From JAKQHY01 sp034429475 (GTDB lineage: Bacteria; Chloroflexota; Anaerolineae; B4-G1; SLSP01), in the NCBI GenBank assembly GCA_034429475.1, contig DAOUGD010000044.1:1-12971 (forward strand): a DNA stretch of 12,971 bases, in the 5' to 3' direction. The notes below the pieces were generated by a model, which made no database searches, was not told the DNA's origin, and worked only from the letters and a program-made list of their open reading frames with translations. Positions within the stretch are counted from its first letter, which is position 1, and each line of letters begins with the position of its first letter. Positions 5,301 through 12,314 of this stretch are shown here, piece by piece. Both the position numbers and the translations under genes were made by a program.

Positions 5301-7822
5301 ATCTGGGGCATCTCCTGGGGCATGAGCGACTTTGCCAGCGGCAACGTGACGGTAAAGCGCACGCCCTGGCCGTCTTCCAGGTTTTCAACGCTCAAGTCGC
5401 CGTTGTGTTGTTGGACGATGTGGTGGCTGATGTACAGGCCCAGACCGGCGCCGCCGGGTTTGGTGCTGAAAAACGGCTCAAAGATGTCTTCAATGATGTC
5501 TTCCGGGATGGGGGGGCCATCGTTGGTAAGCGTCAGCCATACGGTGGTGGCGATCACTTGCCCGGCGATTTCCAGGACGCCGCCGTTGGGCATCGCTTCG
5601 ATGGCGTTCAAGACCAGGTTGAGCAAAACCTGGCGGATTTGGTCTTCGTCGCCGAAGATGACCGGCCATTCCACCTCAAAATTAGCGATTGCCTGCACGG
5701 ACGCTTTGTTGAGGGAGAGCCGCAACAAGTCCAGAGTTTTTTCCACCAGGGTGGCGAGATTGATTTCGCGGTAGCGTTCCTTGTCAGAGCGCGCCAGGCT
5801 CAAGACGCTTTGGGTGATGTCGGTGAGCCGTTCCACTTCGCGGCGGCAGACCTGGAGGGATTCGATGCGCTCGTCCGGTTCCAGGGGGAAGTCCAGCACC
5901 AGCTCCAGGTTGCTGTGGATGGCCTGTAAGGGATTCTTGATTTCGTGCGCCAGCGTTCCGGTGATCTGCCCCATCGCGGCCATCCGTTCGGCGCGCAACA
6001 TCAACTTCTCCATCTGCTTCTGCTCGGTGATGTCCTGGGCGGCGCCGATGATGCGCGCGACGCGCTTCTCTTCGCCATCCCAGACCGGGCGATTGTGCAT
6101 GTGCAACCAGCGAATGTCGCCGTTTCGATCTATCAAGCGGAGATCGCACTCGTAGGGTTGGCAGGCCAGGAGCGTTTCGAAAGCCTCGCGCACCACCGGA
6201 ATATCGTCAGGATGGAGCAATTCTTCCCATGTCGGTTGCTTGTTGAGATCGCTGAAATCCAGCCCGCGCAGGTTAGTGAAGGAGCCGGCGACCCAATCCG
6301 GGCTGAGCGCCCCGTCGGGATGCACGGTGGCGGCGTAAGCCACGTCGGAAATCAGGTCGGACACGGTATGGTAGCGGGCTTCGGACTCGCGCAACGCCGC
6401 TTCGGCCTGGCGGCGCTCGTTCAACTCGTGCTGGACCGTCTGGTACAGGCGGGAGTTGGCGATGGCGACGGCGACCTGGTCGGCCAGCGTCTCCATCACC
6501 ATCACGTCGCTGTCGTCGAAGGCGTTCATTTCAGGGCTTTGAATGTCGAGGACGCCGACGATTTCGCCGGCCAGCCGGATCGGCACGCTGAGTTCAGATT
6601 GCGTGGGAATCACATCCGGGTAGAGGTTGACGTATTGCGGCTCCGCACTCACGTCGTTGGCCAGCCGGGTTTTGCCGTACTGCCCCACCCAACCTACCAT
6701 CCCCTGGCCGACTTTGAGGATGTGTTGGGGCGGGAAGAGTGGATCGAATGCGCCGGCCCTGGCCCGCATCACCAGGGAATCCAGGGTGTGATCCAGGGTG
6801 AAGATGCCCACATGGTGATACCCGAAATTTTCCTGGACGAGGGTGGTAACGCGATTGAAGACGTGTTCCAGGTCAAGGATCGCGGCGATTTTGCTGCCGA
6901 CGTCGTTGAGGATCGCCAACTGCGTGACGCGCCGTTCCAGTTCACGGGTGCGCTCACGCACCTGCTGCTCAGATTCATCGTGCGCCTTGCGCAGGATCGC
7001 TTCCACGCGCCGCTGCTCGGTGATGTCGTGGCCGACGGCCAGCACGCCCAATAAATTGCCGTCGAGATCGTAGAAGGTGCGATTGTACCATTCGATGTCG
7101 CGCTCCTGGCCGGACTTGGTGAGGATGGGGTTGACGATGCCCTTGCTCTGGTGCTCGAGCAGGGTCTTCTGGAAAACGCTGTGGATGCGCCCCCGCTCCC
7201 GTTCCGGCAAGAAAATATCGCTCCAGGACTTGAGCTCGATTTCGTCAAACCCGTAGCCCGATATTGTTTCAAAGTAAGGGTTGACCCGGACAATCCGTCC
7301 CTGCGGATCCAGGATCAGAATGATCACCTGGGCCGTAGCGATGAGACTTTCGGCAAAGTCGCGCTCCCGGCGCATCGCCTCCTCGGCCTGTTGCCGCACA
7401 GCAATTTCTTGTCCCAGGTGGGCGTTAGCCTCGGCCAACTCCGCGGTGCGGGTGACGACTTCCTGTTCCAGGGCCAGTTGCGCCGTTCCCAAAATGTAGG
7501 CGGCATTCTCCTGCTGGTATAACTCGGCGTTGAGGCGGCGGTAGGATTTATCTATCCGGTGCAGCATGAGATACGCACCCACGGTAGCGAGAGCTGTGCT
7601 GAAGGCCACCGTCAGCAGGTGCAATTGCCAGGGCAGGTTATGGGGATAGAGCCAGTTTTTGAGCAGTTCGTAGGCAGACATAAAGACTAGGACGCTTAGA
7701 GCTACCCATAGTAACAGGCGGAGCACCGCAATCGAGCGTTCAGGAGAAACTGCGGGGGGCGGGACGTCTGTCACGCCCTCTGGTTGTGGCGATTGGTTTT
7801 CTTTGATCACAATGAACCTCAT
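5297..7822 (-). CDS. Membrane PAS-GAF-PAS sensor histidine kinase
   Basis: This 841-residue kinase has two membrane helices (about 32-52 and 66-87) with only a short loop between them, followed by a coiled coil (95-150). Next come PAS 1 with its PAC segment (150-275), a second coiled coil, GAF (315-457), PAS 2/PAC (480-600), HisKA with phosphoacceptor His626 in AHEIKNP, and HATPase. The HATPase shows the N box (Asn735, Asn739), NDGPPI (767-772), FEPFFSTK (781-788) and GAGLGL (791-796). Sensing is probably cytoplasmic, through PAS/GAF ligands, because no large periplasmic domain exists. It overlaps the receiver-HAD-ATPase gene by four bases, making that receiver the likely target. The ATG at 7822 is the first start after an in-frame TAA and overlaps the channel-like gene by 83 bases, but it lacks a ribosome site. 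A GTG at 7810 preceded by GAGG at six bases is a credible alternative start. Confidence 0.94.
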   Translation of the reverse strand: MRFIVIKENQSPQPEGVTDVPPPAVSPERSIAVLRLLLWVALSVLVFMSAYELLKNWLYPHNLPWQLHLLTVAFSTALATVGAYLMLHRIDKSYRRLNAELYQQENAAYILGTAQLALEQEVVTRTAELAEANAHLGQEIAVRQQAEEAMRRERDFAESLIATAQVIILILDPQGRIVRVNPYFETISGYGFDEIELKSWSDIFLPERERGRIHSVFQKTLLEHQSKGIVNPILTKSGQERDIEWYNRTFYDLDGNLLGVLAVGHDITEQRRVEAILRKAHDESEQQVRERTRELERRVTQLAILNDVGSKIAAILDLEHVFNRVTTLVQENFGYHHVGIFTLDHTLDSLVMRARAGAFDPLFPPQHILKVGQGMVGWVGQYGKTRLANDVSAEPQYVNLYPDVIPTQSELSVPIRLAGEIVGVLDIQSPEMNAFDDSDVMVMETLADQVAVAIANSRLYQTVQHELNERRQAEAALRESEARYHTVSDLISDVAYAATVHPDGALSPDWVAGSFTNLRGLDFSDLNKQPTWEELLHPDDIPVVREAFETLLACQPYECDLRLIDRNGDIRWLHMHNRPVWDGEEKRVARIIGAAQDITEQKQMEKLMLRAERMAAMGQITGTLAHEIKNPLQAIHSNLELVLDFPLEPDERIESLQVCRREVERLTDITQSVLSLARSDKERYREINLATLVEKTLDLLRLSLNKASVQAIANFEVEWPVIFGDEDQIRQVLLNLVLNAIEAMPNGGVLEIAGQVIATTVWLTLTNDGPPIPEDIIEDIFEPFFSTKPGGAGLGLYISHHIVQQHNGDLSVENLEDGQGVRFTVTLPLAKSLMPQEMPQI

Positions 7823-9557
7823 TGTTTAAGCTTAGAGTTTTTAGAGCGGTGGGTGCGACCAGCACAATAAGGCTATCGCCGGGACCAAGCGGTTGTTCTG
7901 GGGGCGGGGGAATAGCGATGGCGGCGGTGGAGGCGTAGAGCAATACCGTCAGGCCCGGCCGCCGGTTGAGCTGCGCGACGGTCTCACGGCACAAGGTTGA
8001 CCCACCGGCTACATTTAAACAAGCGATCAGCATTTCGGCATCTCCCACCTGGACCGACTGCGTCATGTGGAGATTGAGCGCGGCGGAGACAAACGCCGGG
8101 GCGGCGATGGCCGAAGTGCTGTAGACCGCATCAATGTGAAAGGCTTGTTGGAGGCGTGGGCCTAACGCTTCCTCGAAGATGCGCATAACCACCCGGATGT
8201 CGGGGGCGCGGTCGCGGGCGCGCAGCCCGGTTTCAAAATTCACCATATCATCTTCGGTGCAGGTGACAATGGCCGTGGCGCCGGCAAGGCCGGCCTGTTC
8301 CAATATCGCGTGTTGGCGGAAGTCGCCGTAAAAAGTGGGGATGCCCTGCTCCCGCACCTGCTCAGAAAGCGGAGTGGCCTCAAAATCCAGCGCCGCCACC
8401 TGACATTTCAACGCCTGCAATACCTGCACGACCCGATACCCGGTGTGCCCTATACCACACACCAAAACCTTCGAGAGCGCCGACTGTCTCTGCCGGCTCC
8501 CCCGCAAGGAAAGCGTTAACAAATTCTCCATCTGTGTGAAAATAAAGAGCACATCTTCGCTGCGCAACGGGATGTGATCCGCCGGCTCAACAATCATCTG
8601 CCCTTCGCGGTAAAGACATACGACTGTCAAGGCATATTGGGTAGCGAGGCTTTGTACTGAGTGCGACGCCAGCAGCGGCATCGTGTTTAGCGGGACTTTC
8701 GCCAGGGCATACGTGACCCCCGCATGGTCGAAAACCTCCAAAACCTCCAATCCCAATGCCGCATACGCAAATGCCTGCGCGGCCAGTGCCGAGCGGCTGA
8801 TGACGGCCTTGATGGCAAAGTGCCGCCTCACTTCGTCGGCGAGGGTGTCCTCAAACAGGCGCAGGATAATCTCGGCGCGTGGGTTGTGCTCGCGCACGTG
8901 AAACGCCGCTTCGATATTGGCAAGGTCGTTTTGCGTGCAGACCAGGACCGTGGTGGCTCGATTCACGCCTGCGCGATGCAAAATTTCCTCATTGCGCACG
9001 TCGCCAAGGATGACGGGCATCCCGCGCTCCATCAGCGCTTCCACCAGATGTGAAGAAGTCGTATCAATGCCGATCAAGGGGCGCTGTACGTCGAGCAATT
9101 GACTGGCAATGCGATACCCCACGCGCCCCAATCCGCAGATGACAATGGGGCGGGCGACGGTATCGGCCAGGGCCATTTGCCAGAGCTGCCCCCGTTCGGC
9201 GCGCACAAAGAAAATGCGCACTACGTTGAGCACATTAGCGCCAAAGACCAGGAACAACGGCAGACCTAGCAGCGGCGTTATGACAAAAAAAATGTCCAGG
9301 GCCGGGTTGGCCGGCATATCGGCGAAGGAAACCTGAAAGGCGATCATGTTAAGAATCGCATAGACCGCCTTGATGTAGCTTAATGGCCCTTCGAGACGGT
9401 TATGCGCCTGAGCATACAGGGCGGCCATCAGGGCTATTCCGGCAATCAACAGGGCGCCGGTGCGCCACGGGAACAAGCGGTGAAACACCCGCAAATCCTG
9501 CCGGACATTGCGTCGCCATTGATACCAGGGATGTCTCTGCTTTTCCATAGAAGCCAT
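7740..9557 (-). CDS. Two-TM channel-like protein with tandem RCK (TrkA-N/TrkA-C) domains
   Basis: The 605-residue protein has the TM1 / pore loop / TM2 / RCK1 / RCK2 layout. TM1 is at about 33-51, the pore-loop region at 60-82 and TM2 at 88-116. RCK1 is at 135-345 with the Rossmann motif CGLGRVG (141-147) and Asp165, and RCK2 is at 361-570 with CGIGHTG (367-373) and Asp391. Known family roles are ligand- or nucleotide-gated ion conduction. The position of the K+ filter TVGYGD reads QVSFAD (75-80), so K+ selectivity should not be assumed. About 35 residues after the last strand form a basic tail that overlaps the kinase gene. The first ATG (9557) has no clear ribosome site, and an ATG three codons later is possible. 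First gene of the three-gene operon, it could couple ion or nucleotide status to the kinase. A purely regulatory, non-conducting role cannot be excluded. Confidence 0.9.
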   Translation of the reverse strand: MASMEKQRHPWYQWRRNVRQDLRVFHRLFPWRTGALLIAGIALMAALYAQAHNRLEGPLSYIKAVYAILNMIAFQVSFADMPANPALDIFFVITPLLGLPLFLVFGANVLNVVRIFFVRAERGQLWQMALADTVARPIVICGLGRVGYRIASQLLDVQRPLIGIDTTSSHLVEALMERGMPVILGDVRNEEILHRAGVNRATTVLVCTQNDLANIEAAFHVREHNPRAEIILRLFEDTLADEVRRHFAIKAVISRSALAAQAFAYAALGLEVLEVFDHAGVTYALAKVPLNTMPLLASHSVQSLATQYALTVVCLYREGQMIVEPADHIPLRSEDVLFIFTQMENLLTLSLRGSRQRQSALSKVLVCGIGHTGYRVVQVLQALKCQVAALDFEATPLSEQVREQGIPTFYGDFRQHAILEQAGLAGATAIVTCTEDDMVNFETGLRARDRAPDIRVVMRIFEEALGPRLQQAFHIDAVYSTSAIAAPAFVSAALNLHMTQSVQVGDAEMLIACLNVAGGSTLCRETVAQLNRRPGLTVLLYASTAAIAIPPPPEQPLGPGDSLIVLVAPTALKTLSLNNEVHCDQRKPIATTRGRDRRPAPRSFS

Positions 9558-9578
9558 ATCATTTGCAGAACTGCTGAT

Positions 9579-9587
9579 AGTGTAGCA
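9579..9587 (-). promoter_or_regulatory. Possible extended -10 promoter for the channel/kinase/receiver operon
   Basis: On the minus strand the motif is TGCTACACT, that is TGn followed by TACACT, 22 bases before the ATG at 9557. No good -35 lies at the expected distance. The implied 5' leader would be only about 15 bases, which fits the absence of a recognisable ribosome site. Confidence 0.35.
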
Positions 9588-9610
9588 TCAATTCCTTAAA
9601 GTGAAAGCGC

Positions 9611-9638
9611 TTGACTAGCTTTCGAGCGATTATATACT
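9611..9638 (+). promoter_or_regulatory. Sigma70-type promoter for the receiver-histidine kinase hybrid
   Basis: TTGACT (9611-9616) and TATACT (9633-9638) are separated by 16 bases; each differs from consensus at one position. Transcription would begin near 9645 and give a leader of roughly 165 bases containing two hairpins. It is divergent from, and about 30 bases away from, the proposed minus-strand promoter, so one regulator could control both. Confidence 0.6.
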
Positions 9639-9701
9639 GAGGGGAAGTTAGCCAACTCAACTTGCTACCCTACACAGGTGGCTGGAAAAAACAGTGATTG
9701 G

Positions 9702-9756
9702 GGGCGCGTGGCGCCCAAAAGACTCTTTGGCTTTTTTGTCCCGTAGGGGCAAAAAA
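9702..9756 (+). other. Structured leader: two hairpins upstream of the hybrid kinase
   Basis: Hairpin 1 is GGGCGC (9702-9707), loop GTG, GCGCCC (9711-9716). Hairpin 2 is an 11-base-pair stem, TTTTTTGTCCC (9732-9742) with GGGGCAAAAAA (9746-9756), including one G-U pair and a 3-base loop. Copies of TCTTTGG flank hairpin 2 (9724-9730 and 9760-9766). The T run is on the 5' arm and the A run on the 3' arm, which is the wrong order for an intrinsic terminator on either strand. No known riboswitch class is recognised. Confidence 0.45.
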
Positions 9757-9811
9757 ACATCTTTGGAAAGCGTAGACTTGAGTTAACTACTTGCCATCAC
9801 GGTGGGTGGAA

Positions 9812-11044
9812 ATGGGCCTGGGCGATGCTCACGAGGTCAAGCTGACACAGCGTATCCTTATCGTGGATGATCAACCACGCAATTTGCGCTTGTTGGAGAA
9901 AATGTTGCACGGGCAAGCCTACTATGTGCAAACCGTGTTGACCGGCACGGACGCCTTGCAAGCTGTGCGCCTCTGGCAGCCGGATTTGATCTTGTTGGAT
10001 GTGATGATGCCGGAGATGGACGGTTATACAGTTTGCCAGCGGTTAAAAGCGGATGCGCAAACGGCTCGTATCCCCGTCATCTTTCTCAGCGCCCTGGGTG
10101 AGGTGCAGGATAAACTCAAAGGTTTCAACGCTGGCGGCGTGGATTACATCACCAAACCCTTTAAGCTGCAAGAGGTGCTGGCGCGGGTGGAAACGCATCT
10201 GGCGCTGCAACGCTTGCAATGTCAACTGGAGGAGGCCAACGGGCATCTGGCCGCTCAGGTGGTCGAGTTGGCGCAGATGAATGAAGAACTCCGCGAGCGT
10301 AACGAGGAATTGGATGCCTTTGGGCACACCGTTGCCCACGATCTGAAGAACCCTCTCGGCCTGATCTCCGGTTACACTGAACTGTTGGCGATAGACGCCG
10401 ACAGCCTCTCTCCCACGGAAGTGCGTTTCTATGCCGGTTCCATTCTGCGGGGAGTACGGAAGATGCACACCATCATCAACAACCTGTTGCTTCTGGCCAG
10501 CGTCCGCAAAATGGACGTCGAAACACAGCCGGTGAATATGGCGGAAGTCGTGGCCGGCGCGCTGGAACGTCTTTCTGCTGTGGTCAAGACGCAGCAGGCT
10601 ATCTTAACGATCCCGGAAACCTGGCCGGTAGCGCGCGGCCTGGCGCTCTGGGTCGAAGAGGTTTGGGCCAACTACATCAGCAACGCGCTCAAATACGGCG
10701 GTCGCCCCGATGCTGGCATCCCCCCGCATGTAGAATTGGGTTATACTGTGTTAAGTGAAGAATTCTTGGTAGTAGATGGGGTTTGTCCCTGTCCAAAATC
10801 CAAAATCCAGAATCCAAAATCCAAGCTCTGTTTCTGGGTGAAGGATAACGGCGCCGGGCTGACGCCAGACGAGCAGGAGCGGCTCTTCACCCCCTTTGTG
10901 CGGCTGGATCAGGTCAGCATCAAGGGTCACGGTCTGGGGTTATCCATCGTCCGGCGCATCGTCGAGCGTTTGGATGGCGAGGTCGGCGTCGTGAGCGAGG
11001 TGGGGCAGGGCAGCACGTTTTACTTCACACTGCCGCGCGCCTGA
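9812..11044 (+). CDS. Receiver-histidine kinase hybrid (REC-HisKA-HATPase), soluble
   Basis: This 410-residue soluble protein begins with a receiver at 14-130, containing Asp19/Asp20, phosphoacceptor Asp63 (LLDVMMPE), Ser93 and Lys115 (TKPF). A coiled-coil linker follows (130-168), then HisKA with His176 in AHDLKNP, and HATPase with N box Asn287/Asn291, DNGAGL (345-350) and GHGLGL (372-377). An N-terminal receiver controlling a kinase is typical of phosphorelay intermediates. The kinase would pass phosphate to a separate partner, since no output domain exists. The frame also opens at a TTG at 9791 with no ribosome site. The ATG at 9812 follows a GGTGGGTGGAA stretch and is preferred. Between the N box and DNGAGL there is an insert of about 25 residues, including CPKSKIQNPKSK, encoded by heptamer repeats in unusually A/T-rich DNA. 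It is divergent from the channel/kinase operon and may cross-talk with it. Confidence 0.93.
   Translation: MGLGDAHEVKLTQRILIVDDQPRNLRLLEKMLHGQAYYVQTVLTGTDALQAVRLWQPDLILLDVMMPEMDGYTVCQRLKADAQTARIPVIFLSALGEVQDKLKGFNAGGVDYITKPFKLQEVLARVETHLALQRLQCQLEEANGHLAAQVVELAQMNEELRERNEELDAFGHTVAHDLKNPLGLISGYTELLAIDADSLSPTEVRFYAGSILRGVRKMHTIINNLLLLASVRKMDVETQPVNMAEVVAGALERLSAVVKTQQAILTIPETWPVARGLALWVEEVWANYISNALKYGGRPDAGIPPHVELGYTVLSEEFLVVDGVCPCPKSKIQNPKSKLCFWVKDNGAGLTPDEQERLFTPFVRLDQVSIKGHGLGLSIVRRIVERLDGEVGVVSEVGQGSTFYFTLPRA
10793..10827. repeat. CCAAAAT heptamer repeat inside the kinase ATPase domain
   Basis: Five consecutive 7-base units: ccaaaat, ccaaaat, ccagaat, ccaaaat, ccaagct. Because 7 is not a multiple of 3, three units make one 7-residue protein period, seen as PKSKIQN followed by PKSKL. 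The repeat sits in a low-GC stretch (23 G/C of 60 in 10741-10800) and the reading frame is maintained across it. Confidence 0.8.
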
Positions 11045-11046
11045 AT

Positions 11047-11074
11047 TTGCTGCAAGTTCCGCCTGTGGTATAAT
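11047..11074 (+). promoter_or_regulatory. Promoter of the tRNA-Val gene
   Basis: A perfect TATAAT (11069-11074) is preceded by TGG, giving an extended -10. A partial -35 TTGCTG (11047-11052) lies 16 bases upstream. Transcription would start a few bases before the mature tRNA 5' end at 11086. It begins three bases after the hybrid kinase stop codon. Confidence 0.7.
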
Positions 11075-11085
11075 GCGCCTTGTTT

Positions 11086-11159
11086 GGGCGGTTAGCTCAG
11101 TCGGTTAGAGCGCCTGCTTTACACGCAGGAGGTCACAGGTTCGAGTCCTGTACCGCCCA
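11086..11159 (+). tRNA. tRNA-Val (anticodon UAC)
   Basis: A complete 74-base cloverleaf. The acceptor GGGCGGT (11086-11092) pairs perfectly with ACCGCCC (11152-11158). The D arm is GCTC/GAGC, and the anticodon stem CCTGC/GCAGG encloses loop TTTACAC with anticodon TAC at 11120-11122. The T arm is ACAGG/CCTGT with loop TTCGAGT, and the discriminator is A at 11159. The 3' CCA is not encoded (CAC follows), so a CCA-adding enzyme is needed. It decodes GUA and, with wobble, other GUN codons. Confidence 0.97.
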
Positions 11160-11162
11160 CAC

Positions 11163-11198
11163 CCAACGGCCCGATACTAAGTCGGGCCGTTGGCCTTT
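11163..11198 (+). terminator. Intrinsic terminator of the tRNA-Val transcript
   Basis: A perfect 12-base-pair stem, CCAACGGCCCGA (11163-11174) with TCGGGCCGTTGG (11182-11193), encloses a 7-base loop and is followed by CCTTTAT. The stem is very stable but the T tract has only three T residues, so some read-through into the rho gene is plausible. It starts four bases after the tRNA and ends about 40 bases before the preferred rho start. Confidence 0.75.
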
Positions 11199-11234
11199 AT
11201 GAAGGCTCTTTCCTTTGTTTGGAAATGCTCTGAA

Positions 11235-12314
11235 ATGACGCTCTCTGGTATTTTCAAAAGCACGGCGCGCGGCGCCGGCGTGCTGCTTGAAACGGCGCGG
11301 CAGCAGGTCGTGGCGCGCGTCCCGGCCCGGTTGGTCGGCGAGTATGGCTTGGTTCCGGGCGCGCTTGTCGCCGGCGACCTGGATGCGGCGGGCGAAACGC
11401 TGACCTCCGTGACCGCGCTCTGCGGCCTGTCGCCGGAGGCTTTCCGGCAGCGCCCTCCCTTTGAGCAACTGCAAGCCGTAGACCCCCACGAGCGCTTTGA
11501 CTTCGGCGCCAGCCCGGTGGTGAGCCTGCGGCTCATTGACCTGCTGGCGCCCATCGGCAAGGGCGCGCGCGGGTTGATCGTGGCGCCGGCCAAGGCGGGC
11601 AAGACGCTGCTGCTGGAACAGATCGCGCAGGGCATCCGCGCGGCGACGCCGGAGGCGCGGATTCTCGTGCTCCTCATTGACGAGCGCCCGGAGGAAGTCA
11701 CCCACTTCCGCCGCACCGCCCAGGCTGAAGTCTACGCCAGTTCCAGCGACCAAAGCCCGGCGGACCACGTGGTCCTGGCGGAGTTGATGCTGGCCCACAT
11801 CCGCGTGGAGCTGGAATGTGGCCACGATGTGGTGGTGCTGGTGGACAGCCTCACGCGGCTGGTGCGCGCCGTCAACCGCCGGGGAACCGGCCACGGCGGC
11901 GGGCGCACGCTCTCCGGCGGCCTCGACGCGGGCGCGCTGGAACTGCCACGGCGCTTCTTCGGGCTGGCGCGCGCTGTCGAGGGCGGCGGATCGGTCACGC
12001 TACTGGCGACGTTGCTGGTAGATACCGGGTCGCGGATGGATCAGGTGATCTACGAGGAATTCAAAAGCACGGGGAACTGTGAAATCGTCCTCAGCCGGGA
12101 GCTGGCCGAGGAAGGGCTATTTCCGGCGCTGGATGTGCGGGCCAGCGGCACGCGCAAGGAGCAGCGCCTCTATACACCGGAGGACGCGCGGCGCATCGCC
12201 AAAGTGCGCCGGGCGCTGGCAGAACGCTCGCCCCGCCGGGCGCTCCGACAACTGGGGGATCTGTTGGCGCAGTACCCCACCAACCGCGACTTCCTCGCAG
12301 TGATCAATCTTTAG
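11235..12314 (+). CDS. rho: Transcription termination factor Rho, short form with degenerate RNA-binding domain
   Basis: The hexameric ATP-dependent RNA translocase is recognised by its intact motor. Walker A is APAKAGKT (117-124), followed by LLIDERPEEVT (146-156, catalytic Glu150) and Walker B VVVLVDSLTR (Asp204). The Q-loop region leads into SGGLDAGAL (227-235), then RRFFGLAR, the R-loop segment GSRMDQVIYEEFKSTGN (265-281) and the SGTRKE arginine finger (Arg307). At 359 residues it is shorter than E. coli Rho (419) and lacks the N-terminal helical Rho_N domain. The cold-shock-like domain is reduced: the RNP1 motif GFGFLR of E. coli corresponds to GAGVLL (13-18), losing both aromatics. The frame also opens at an ATG at 11199, but the 12 added residues look uncharacteristic and its leader would lie in the terminator hairpin; neither start has a good ribosome site. 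No own promoter is evident, so read-through from the tRNA promoter may supply it. Confidence 0.93.
   Translation: MTLSGIFKSTARGAGVLLETARQQVVARVPARLVGEYGLVPGALVAGDLDAAGETLTSVTALCGLSPEAFRQRPPFEQLQAVDPHERFDFGASPVVSLRLIDLLAPIGKGARGLIVAPAKAGKTLLLEQIAQGIRAATPEARILVLLIDERPEEVTHFRRTAQAEVYASSSDQSPADHVVLAELMLAHIRVELECGHDVVVLVDSLTRLVRAVNRRGTGHGGGRTLSGGLDAGALELPRRFFGLARAVEGGGSVTLLATLLVDTGSRMDQVIYEEFKSTGNCEIVLSRELAEEGLFPALDVRASGTRKEQRLYTPEDARRIAKVRRALAERSPRRALRQLGDLLAQYPTNRDFLAVINL

Noticed and set aside
3111..5774. Very long plus-strand open frame (887 codons) opposite the fusion protein and kinase
   Set aside because: The minus-strand genes under it have complete catalytic motifs. The antisense translation is low in recognisable motifs and is a by-product of GC-rich codon use.
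5945..7054. Plus-strand open frame of 369 codons inside the kinase gene
   Set aside because: It is antisense to well-conserved PAS and GAF domains and has no motif or start signal of its own.
9732..9756. Hairpin with T and A runs considered as an intrinsic or bidirectional terminator
   Set aside because: The T run is on the 5' arm and the A run on the 3' arm for both strands, the reverse of a terminator, and it lies in the leader of a gene.
11133..11894. Minus-strand open frame spanning the tRNA and rho
   Set aside because: It crosses a tRNA gene and a terminator and lies antisense to the intact Rho motor domain.
12301..12314. Antisense regulation at the convergent rho/phosphatase overlap
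   Set aside because: An 11-base tail-to-tail overlap is common in compact genomes, and nothing further in the sequence supports regulation.
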